A stretch of DNA of 19,372 nucleotides from WS-11 sp964405235 (lineage in GTDB: Bacteria > Eisenbacteria > RBG-16-71-46), in contig CAYONG010000058.1 of the NCBI GenBank assembly GCA_964405235.1, positions 1 through 19,372 on the forward strand, written 5' to 3'. The position numbers were made by a program, and so were the translations under genes. Of the stretch, positions 14,376 to 19,372 are shown one piece after another (within the stretch, counting starts at the first letter, position 1; each line of letters begins with the position of its first letter). The notes beneath the pieces are model-generated. The model was given only the letters and a program-made list of their open reading frames with translations, did no database searches and was not told the origin of the DNA.

Positions 14376-17096
14376 CTACGCGGGCGCTACGGTCTCCGTT
14401 CCCGCTTCGTGCGGCGGCAGCTTGCGCTCGATCGAGACCACCCGATACCGCTGCGGGGCGTCCCCGACCTCGAGCTCGACCTCGTCGCCAATCGCTTTGC
14501 CCATCAAGGCGCGGGCGACCGGGGTCTGAAACGAGATGACATGATCCCCGTGGTGATGTTCGCCTTCGCCGAGGATCCAGTAGGTCGTCATGTCCCGCTC
14601 GCTCTCGAGCACGACCTCGGTGCCGAGCCCAACCACGCCGTCCTTCAGCACGGCCTCCTCCACGAACCGGGCCCGGGTGAGCCTGAACTGGAGGGACGCC
14701 ACCTGCTTGCTCATGTTCGCCTGCTTGAGCTTCGCCGAGTGGTACTCCGCGTTCTCCTTGAGATCCCCAAGCTCGCGTGCCCTCTGGATCGTCGCCGGGA
14801 TGGTCGTCCGCAGCTCGCGCTCAAGCCGCTCCAGCTCCTTCTTGAGACGCTCCCAGGTGGCGCGCGTCATCACCGGGATCTCGATGTCCGACTGCCGGCC
14901 GACCTGTTCGAACATGCGCTCGGCCTTCTTCTGGCGCGCCGAGCGCACCGCGGCCACCGCCTCCTGCAATCCGAGGCGGGACGCGATCTCGAGCGCCGGG
15001 AAGAGGAAACGATCGCTCGAACGCCACTGGCGAAGCAGGATCCCGATCCGGAGCGCCTGCTGGTCGGGACAGGGCATGTCGCGCAGCAGGCGATCGAACG
15101 GGCCGGAGGTCTCGAACCAGCCGAGCACCTTGTCGGCCAGCGAGGGCTTGGGACGGTCCTCGATCAGGGCGCACGCCGCCCACAACAGATTCCAGCCGTC
15201 GGCCGACGGTTTCACCCGCGCCAGCTCCTCTTCAAGCAGCCGGAGTGCCGCCGCCGGGTAACGTGGCGCGTGGTCGACCATGACCCGGCGCAGCGCTGCG
15301 CGCCCGACATCGTCCAGCAGTTCGCGGAATCGTGTCGCCGCCTCGCGCACGGCAGCGAAGCGCGAATCGAGCGCCGAGAGGATGGCGTCGGCTTCGACCC
15401 CGACGGCGTGCGAAACCTCGAGGAGGGCCACCTGCTCGTCTTCGCCGCTTAGGTCCGAGATCGAGAGTCCACGCTCCCAGAGATCCTTGAGCGCCGTCGT
15501 CCACTCCGGCTGGCGGAGCGGATACCAACGCGCGAAGTAGAGCCCGGCGCGCGCGCGATCGCCCAGGGCGCCCTCGTCGTCGAACAAGGCGCGTTCCACG
15601 AATCGGCCGAAGCGCTGCGCCAGCGCCTCCTCGGCCTGCGGATGCTGCGAGAGGAACTTGCGCAGCGTCGTGAGGTTGCTCTTCACCGCCTTGCGCGGCT
15701 CGATCGCCGGCAACGGGACATCGACCTCGCGGGGCGCGCCCGCCGCGTCTACGCGCGCCAGCCGGTAGTGCTGCTCGAAGGCGCGGGTGTGATCGATGCG
15801 CGGATCCTTCACCGCCGCCGCCCGGGCCCGCCGGAAGAACGAGGTCCATTCGGGGCCCGGTACCAGCGCGTGGCCGACCAGGAAGACCTTGAGCTTCTGC
15901 GCATCGGCGGAGCCGCCGAGCCCCTGGAGCGCGCGCACCAGGATCTCGCCCGGGTCGTCCTGCCGCAGCCGCGCCAGCTCGGCCGGGGCGGTGAGCTGGA
16001 GCAATCGCAGGTCGTCCTCCGCGAGCGGCGTCAGGCTGCGGCGCGCCGCGGCATAGGGCATCTTGTGGCCCCGAGACCTGGCGAAGTCGATGTGCACCGT
16101 CTCGCCATCATTGGCCGTCACCCGGCCGGCGCCGAATGAGCCGTGGAGCACCGCGCGGCCCGGAGCGAGCGCCGCCAGCAGGTCGAACCGCTCGAGCGCC
16201 ACCAGCAGTGGCACGGCGCGGTCATCGAGCCCCGCCTGGGCGATTACCGCCGCGCCGTCCGGCAGGTCGCGCGCCGGGCCCTGTCGGAGTGCCTCGATCA
16301 TGCTGGCCCGGAACGGGTCGGCCGCGTCGGCGCTGCCCACGGCGACCACCTGCGCCACCACCGCGCGCAGCGCGGCCACACACTCGCCGGCCTGCCGCGC
16401 GGCCGCCACGGCCGGGAAGGCGATGTCGAGCAACTGGCGGCATTCCCCGAACGCCCCCTGCCCGGCCACGGTGGGCAACGTCTCGATCATGCGCACCAGG
16501 CAGTCGGGTTCGGCGTGCTCGACGAACTCGAGGGCCGCCTCCTCGAGTCCGGCGTAGCGGCGCTCCTCGGCGAAGCGCGGCAGGAGCTCGGTGAGGAGCC
16601 CGCGACGGCGGTCGCCTTCGCCGGCCTCGCCGAGCCTCACCACCAGCAGCAGACCCAGCTCCAGATCCCCGGGGGCGATCTCCCAGGCCCGCTCCAGCGC
16701 CCGGATACGCGCGGGGTCCTTCTTGAGCCCCTCGTGCGCACGAACCAGGAGCTTCGCCGCGGCGTGACTCTCCTCCAGCTCGAGCGCCCGCCCGGAGATC
16801 GCGGCCAGCGGCGCCCAGCGCCTGGCGGTCGCCAGCTTCTCGCCCAGCGCGAGCAGGGTCTGGTGGGCGCGCTCGATCTCGCCATTCAGTGCGCAGGCGA
16901 CCGCCAGCAGGTATTCCACTCCGAGGCTCGCGCCGGCCTGGCGCAGCCGTGCCGCGCACTCGTCGCGCACGAAGGCGAGCTGGCCATCGGCCTGCGCCTG
17001 CTGCCCGAGATCTTCGAGGCGCTCGCGATCCTCCGGCGCGAGGTCGGCGGCCTCGTCGCCCTTGAGGATGGCGGGCAGGGTGTCGCGGATGGACAT
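14376..17096 (-). CDS. greA: Enlarged GreA: helical repeats + Tudor-like domain + GreA
   Basis: This is a 906-residue protein, whereas ordinary GreA is about 158 residues. The C-terminal 150 residues (743-892) are complete GreA: a coiled coil with GDLKENAEYH (777-786), whose D778 and E781 match the acidic tip that restores backtracked RNA polymerase, followed by the FKBP-like domain. The first 310 residues are Ala/Leu/Glu-rich helices, probably TPR-like. Residues 314-362 (VLHGSFGAGRV, IDFARSRGHKMPYAAARRSLTPL) form a small beta domain like those in CarD/Tudor-like RNA polymerase-binding folds. Helical sequence continues to about 735. Enlarged GreA proteins are known in chlamydiae and spirochaetes. 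No other GreA is visible in the window. A promoter lies at 17141-17170. The role of the extension is unknown. Confidence 0.88.
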   Translation of the reverse strand: MSIRDTLPAILKGDEAADLAPEDRERLEDLGQQAQADGQLAFVRDECAARLRQAGASLGVEYLLAVACALNGEIERAHQTLLALGEKLATARRWAPLAAISGRALELEESHAAAKLLVRAHEGLKKDPARIRALERAWEIAPGDLELGLLLVVRLGEAGEGDRRRGLLTELLPRFAEERRYAGLEEAALEFVEHAEPDCLVRMIETLPTVAGQGAFGECRQLLDIAFPAVAAARQAGECVAALRAVVAQVVAVGSADAADPFRASMIEALRQGPARDLPDGAAVIAQAGLDDRAVPLLVALERFDLLAALAPGRAVLHGSFGAGRVTANDGETVHIDFARSRGHKMPYAAARRSLTPLAEDDLRLLQLTAPAELARLRQDDPGEILVRALQGLGGSADAQKLKVFLVGHALVPGPEWTSFFRRARAAAVKDPRIDHTRAFEQHYRLARVDAAGAPREVDVPLPAIEPRKAVKSNLTTLRKFLSQHPQAEEALAQRFGRFVERALFDDEGALGDRARAGLYFARWYPLRQPEWTTALKDLWERGLSISDLSGEDEQVALLEVSHAVGVEADAILSALDSRFAAVREAATRFRELLDDVGRAALRRVMVDHAPRYPAAALRLLEEELARVKPSADGWNLLWAACALIEDRPKPSLADKVLGWFETSGPFDRLLRDMPCPDQQALRIGILLRQWRSSDRFLFPALEIASRLGLQEAVAAVRSARQKKAERMFEQVGRQSDIEIPVMTRATWERLKKELERLERELRTTIPATIQRARELGDLKENAEYHSAKLKQANMSKQVASLQFRLTRARFVEEAVLKDGVVGLGTEVVLESERDMTTYWILGEGEHHHGDHVISFQTPVARALMGKAIGDEVELEVGDAPQRYRVVSIERKLPPHEAGTETVAPA

Positions 17097-17140
17097 GCGC
17101 TCTCGGTCGAGGGTGACGTCGGCGATGTGAAAGGGGAGCC

Positions 17141-17170
17141 ACTATGCCCCAACCCAGAGCGGCGTGGCAA
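17141..17170 (-). promoter_or_regulatory. Sigma-70-type promoter of greA
   Basis: On the minus strand, TTGCCA (17170-17165, 5 of 6), an 18-nt spacer and CATAGT (17146-17141, 4 of 6). The predicted start is near 17134, giving a leader of about 38 nt. The rest of the 17097-17277 gap shows nothing else clear. Confidence 0.4.
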
Positions 17171-17277
17171 GCGCGCGGCGCGGCGCGAGTGCGGGCTAGC
17201 AAGTGCCCGCGGGAGGCATGCGGTCCCCGAACCGGCCGCTGGCGCCGTCGGCCGTCCCGGACGCCCGCGCCGTGCGC

Positions 17278-17895
17278 TCAGGACAGCCTGCGAACCTCCG
17301 CGATGATGGCCTTCTTGACCTCGGGCCACGCGACCCGGCGGATCATCCTCGGCATCGGCTCGGTCTCCGCGTCCGCGAAGAAGACCAGCGCCCTGAGCAA
17401 ATGATACTCGTTGAAGTCGATACCCTTGAATCTCCGGCGGACCATCCCGAAGACGGACTCCAGCGAGCCACCGGCGCGGAGGATGAAGTAGAGGTCGACA
17501 AAGTCCTTGCGGCTGCCGCGGCCCCCGATGGCCACCACTTTCATGACCGCTATGTCGCGAGGATCGGCGACGACGATCCCGCGGTAGACGGTCCCTCGAA
17601 AGAGCAGCGGGCGTTGGGCGGCGAGGAAGCTCACTCGCATCCGCGCGACGGTGACGTGCAGCGTCCCCTCCGAGCGCGCGTGAACGAGCACCGACCCTGC
17701 GCGGCTCAGTGCGTCGGCCTGTCGGGCGGAGTCGAACGGTGCCTCGCTGAAGAAGTCGAGGTCTCGCGAGATCCGGTGCCCGAGCTGCAGCGCCAGTCCC
17801 GTCCCGCCGGCGAGCACCCACCCCTCGGTGAGGCGTTCCGCGACCAGCTTGCGGGCGAGCGACCAGCCCACAGCGCTAAGGACCTTGGGGTGCAC
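17278..17895 (-). CDS. AbiEii-type nucleotidyltransferase toxin
   Basis: This 205-residue protein has the nucleotidyltransferase signature of AbiEii/MenT-like toxins: WVLAGGTGLALQLGHRISRDLDFFSE, with GGT at 30-32 and the metal-binding D45 and D47. Downstream are DPRDIAVMKVVAI and RGSRKDFVDLYFIL, the usual third motif and conserved Lys-Asp. Characterised relatives block translation by adding nucleotides to tRNA. The start is uncertain. A GTG at 17895 gives VHPKVLSAVGW, close to the typical family start, and overlaps the antitoxin gene by 20 nt. An ATG at 17943 or 17988 would give longer overlaps. Coupled translation behind the antitoxin gene is expected. All motif residues are present, so the toxin looks intact. 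Confidence 0.84.
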   Translation of the reverse strand: MHPKVLSAVGWSLARKLVAERLTEGWVLAGGTGLALQLGHRISRDLDFFSEAPFDSARQADALSRAGSVLVHARSEGTLHVTVARMRVSFLAAQRPLLFRGTVYRGIVVADPRDIAVMKVVAIGGRGSRKDFVDLYFILRAGGSLESVFGMVRRRFKGIDFNEYHLLRALVFFADAETEPMPRMIRRVAWPEVKKAIIAEVRRLS

Positions 17896-18385
17896 GGTCC
17901 TGCTCGCCCAGAATGAGATGCCAGTATTGGCGGGTGCGAGCATCGACACCCCGCCGCCGTAGCGCCAGCCGGAACGCCTCGTCACCAAAGTAGGCCCTTG
18001 TCACATTCACATCCGCCCGGCTTCCCGAGGTGAGCACGCGCTCCATGACCCAGCCCGGATGCCGGGTCAGGTCGGCCTGCCTAAGGGGTCGATCCCAGAA
18101 GAGTGGGGCGATTTGACGGACCAGAGCGCTCGGCGATTTCCGCCGGGTCGCCAATGCCGGCGGCGACGACGCGACCAGCCGAATCTCCAATCGCGCGTCC
18201 AGCGCCCTCGCGATCCGCCTCAGGGTCTCCACCTCGAATCGATCCCAGCCGTTCTCGTATCGGTGGAGGGCCGGTGCGCTCGTGCCCGCGCGCCGGGCAA
18301 GCGCGGCAAGGGTCCAGCGCCGTCGCTGGCGCAGGAGCCGGATCTGGTTGCCGAGGGGGGCGAGTGCCGATATTTTATCACTCAT
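17876..18385 (-). CDS. Helix-turn-helix antitoxin of an AbiE-like system
   Basis: This 169-residue protein has an XRE-type helix-turn-helix at about 11-66 (LGNQIRLLRQRRRWTLAALARRAGTSAPALHRYENG). The second domain (about 86-165) contains LFWDRPLRQADLTRHPGWVMERVLTSGSRADV and RTRQYWHLILGE. This resembles the small domain found in antitoxins paired with AbiEii toxins (DUF6922-like). The HTH probably binds the perfect dyad over its own promoter, giving autorepression. No Shine-Dalgarno precedes the ATG, and the predicted transcription start coincides with its A, so the mRNA is likely leaderless. It precedes and overlaps the toxin gene, the usual antitoxin-first order. Whether it neutralises by binding or otherwise cannot be told. 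Confidence 0.82.
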   Translation of the reverse strand: MSDKISALAPLGNQIRLLRQRRRWTLAALARRAGTSAPALHRYENGWDRFEVETLRRIARALDARLEIRLVASSPPALATRRKSPSALVRQIAPLFWDRPLRQADLTRHPGWVMERVLTSGSRADVNVTRAYFGDEAFRLALRRRGVDARTRQYWHLILGEQDRAPQGP

Positions 18386-18398
18386 GATAATATCATGA
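18382..18398. promoter_or_regulatory. Perfect 17-bp dyad, probable autoregulatory operator
   Basis: TCATGATAATATCATGA has 8-bp arms around one central base. It spans the antitoxin start codon and the proposed -10 hexamer, in an AT-rich island within GC-rich DNA. A second dyad, GTGGC-GTCAA-GCCAC (18411-18425), covers the -35 element. GATA-TTT-TATC lies just inside the gene. Confidence 0.65.
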
Positions 18399-18420
18399 AC
18401 TGCCGGGATCGTGGCGTCAA
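18392..18420 (-). promoter_or_regulatory. Promoter of the toxin-antitoxin pair, predicted leaderless
   Basis: On the minus strand, TTGACG (18420-18415, 5 of 6), a 17-nt spacer and CATGAT (18397-18392, 4 of 6). Counting seven bases from the -10 puts +1 at 18385, the A of the antitoxin ATG. Confidence 0.55.
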
Positions 18421-18533
18421 GCCACAGCCCGGGCCGTGCTCGATCGGTCCCGCGTCAGGCGAGCGGGGACGGTCATCCGATGAGGATGACATCCCGATGC
18501 AGGGTCTGAACGATCCCCGGCGGGCAGACCCGC

Positions 18534-18567
18534 GGGCGCGCCGGCATGCATGCGCGCCGGCGCGCCC
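18534..18567. repeat. Strong GC-rich inverted repeat upstream of the adenosyltransferase gene
   Basis: GGGCGCGCCGGC (18534-18545) and GCCGGCGCGCCC (18556-18567) are perfect 12-bp inverted arms with a 10-nt loop. It ends 3 nt before the proposed -35 of the next gene. There is no transcript entering from the left to terminate, so it may be an operator or an insulating barrier. Confidence 0.6.
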
Positions 18568-18569
18568 CC

Positions 18570-18598
18570 TTGTGCCTGATTCGGGGCGGACCTATCCT
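18570..18598 (+). promoter_or_regulatory. Possible leaderless promoter of the adenosyltransferase gene
   Basis: TTGTGC (18570-18575), a 17-nt spacer and TATCCT (18593-18598) predict a start at 18605-18606, on the GTG start codon itself. No Shine-Dalgarno is present. Confidence 0.4.
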
Positions 18599-18605
18599 GC
18601 CTTGT

Positions 18606-19163
18606 GTGAAGATCTACACGCGCACCGGGGACGATGGGACGACCGGGTTGCTGGGTCCGGGCCGGGTGCTGAAGTCGGCGCCGCGGGTCGAGGCGTTTGG
18701 GAGCGTGGACGAGCTGAACGCGGCGCTCGGCGTGGCGCGCTCGCTGGACACGGGCGTCTGGGTCACCACCGAACTCGCCTCCATCCAGGGGCGCCTGTTC
18801 TCGCTCGGCGCCGAACTGGCGGCCACCGCCACCGCCCCGCTCGCCAACGTGGAGCGCATCACACCGGGGGACGTCGCGGCCCTGGAGCAGATGATCGACC
18901 GGATGGAATCCGAGCTGCCTCGGCTGGTGAACTTCATCCTACCCGCCGGGCACGTGCTGGCCGCCCAACTGCACCTCGCGCGCACCGTCTGCCGCCGCGC
19001 GGAGCGGCGCGTGGTTGCCCTGGCCGAGACCGCGCCGGTCGAGCCGCTGCTCGTGCAGTACATCAATCGCCTCGCCGACCTGCTGTTCGTCATGGCGCGC
19101 TGGTGCAATCGCCGGGCGGGCGTCCCCGAGGTCGAGTGGCGCGCCGGCGCCACGTCGCGCTGA
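18606..19163 (+). CDS. PduO-type cob(I)alamin/corrinoid adenosyltransferase
   Basis: This 185-residue enzyme transfers the adenosyl group of ATP to cob(I)alamin or cobyrinate diamide, making adenosylcobalamin. Family motifs are the N-terminal ATP loop KIYTRTGDDGTTGL (2-15), RVEAFGSVDELNAALG (27-42), FILPAG, the helix LARTVCRRAERRVV and YINRLADLLFVMARW near the C-terminus. PduO enzymes are trimeric, and their length is usually 180-200 residues. The GTG at 18606 is chosen because nearly all family members begin at (M)KIYTRTGD; an in-frame ATG at 18546 would add 20 unsupported residues lying in the inverted repeat. No cobalamin biosynthesis genes or cobalamin riboswitch are visible nearby, so it may serve salvage. 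Confidence 0.92.
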   Translation: MKIYTRTGDDGTTGLLGPGRVLKSAPRVEAFGSVDELNAALGVARSLDTGVWVTTELASIQGRLFSLGAELAATATAPLANVERITPGDVAALEQMIDRMESELPRLVNFILPAGHVLAAQLHLARTVCRRAERRVVALAETAPVEPLLVQYINRLADLLFVMARWCNRRAGVPEVEWRAGATSR

Positions 19164-19372
19164 CCTCGCGGCCCGATGCGCCGTCGACATCGGCGGACGC
19201 ATGACGCTTTCCACCATCCCGGAGGCGCCCGGCAGCCGTTTCGGAACAGGGCGCCCCGTCCGTAGGCGTAATGCCCTCCGGGTGGCGCTGGGGCTCGATC
19301 TCCGGGTGACCCTGCGGGGCCGGGCTATTTTCGCACTCGCGCCGAGGCCTTGCGTGTGGGACTATCTTGTGG

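Noticed and set aside
13049..14539. 496-codon + strand frame across the B3/B4 gene and the gene-free stretch
   Set aside because: It is antisense to the B3/B4 gene for half its length, lacks a ribosome binding site and shows no family motif.
16143..17306. 387-codon + strand frame opposite greA
   Set aside because: It is antisense to the GreA N-terminal region, with shadow-type composition.
18386..18605. Cobalamin riboswitch ahead of the adenosyltransferase gene
   Set aside because: No B12-box-like sequence is present and the predicted transcript begins at the start codon, leaving no leader.
19201..19372. Open frame from an ATG running off the right edge
   Set aside because: 57 codons without Shine-Dalgarno, domain or clear codon bias; the AT-rich end near 19363 looks as much like promoter DNA of the next gene. 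Not enough to call a partial gene.

Overview
The window is a GC-rich bacterial chromosome segment (roughly two-thirds G+C by eye) with compact housekeeping and envelope genes. It has Gram-negative features: several lipoproteins, exported proteins and a likely outer-membrane protein. The enlarged GreA, the YCF48-repeat lipoprotein and the DUF6588-like protein suggest an uncultured FCB-type or Eisenbacteria/Gemmatimonadota-like lineage. That placement is an inference, and no rRNA or tRNA is present to settle it.

Layout. 1-60: tail of an upstream unit ending in an intrinsic terminator. 62-1922: an apparently intact group IIC intron with its reverse transcriptase/maturase, inserted directly behind that terminator. 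1952-3781 (-): a YCF48-type propeller lipoprotein followed by a NYN/YacP-like nuclease. 4000-6257 (+): a two-gene NatAB-like ABC exporter. 6258-6773: no protein gene; it holds a candidate free-standing structured RNA (about 6421-6690) with its own promoter and terminator. 6774-7373 (-): a monohaem cytochrome c, divergent from 7592-9459 (+), where an exported protein of unknown function overlaps a phosphodiester glycosidase. 9546-11363 (+): glutamine-dependent NAD synthetase. After a shared terminator, 11459-13019 (-) encodes a probable outer-membrane protein and a lipoprotein. 13181-13867 (-): a stand-alone B3/B4 tRNA-editing-type domain. 13868-14375: no gene, but tandem hairpins. 14376-17096 (-): a 906-residue GreA with a large helical N-terminal extension and a Tudor-like domain. 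17278-18385 (-): an AbiEii-type toxin with its helix-turn-helix antitoxin. 18606-19163 (+): a PduO-type corrinoid adenosyltransferase.

The genes are mostly separate functions. The tightest units are the ABC pair (ATGA overlap), the exported-protein/glycosidase pair (GTGA overlap), the toxin-antitoxin pair (overlapping frames) and the envelope pair (13-nt gap). The most notable signals are the intron sitting on a terminator, the unassigned structured RNA, the GreA fusion, and several promoters of the form TTGnnn-N17-TAnnnT placed so that the mRNA would begin at or within a few bases of the start codon. The clearest example is the antitoxin, whose -10 element is covered by a perfect 17-bp dyad.
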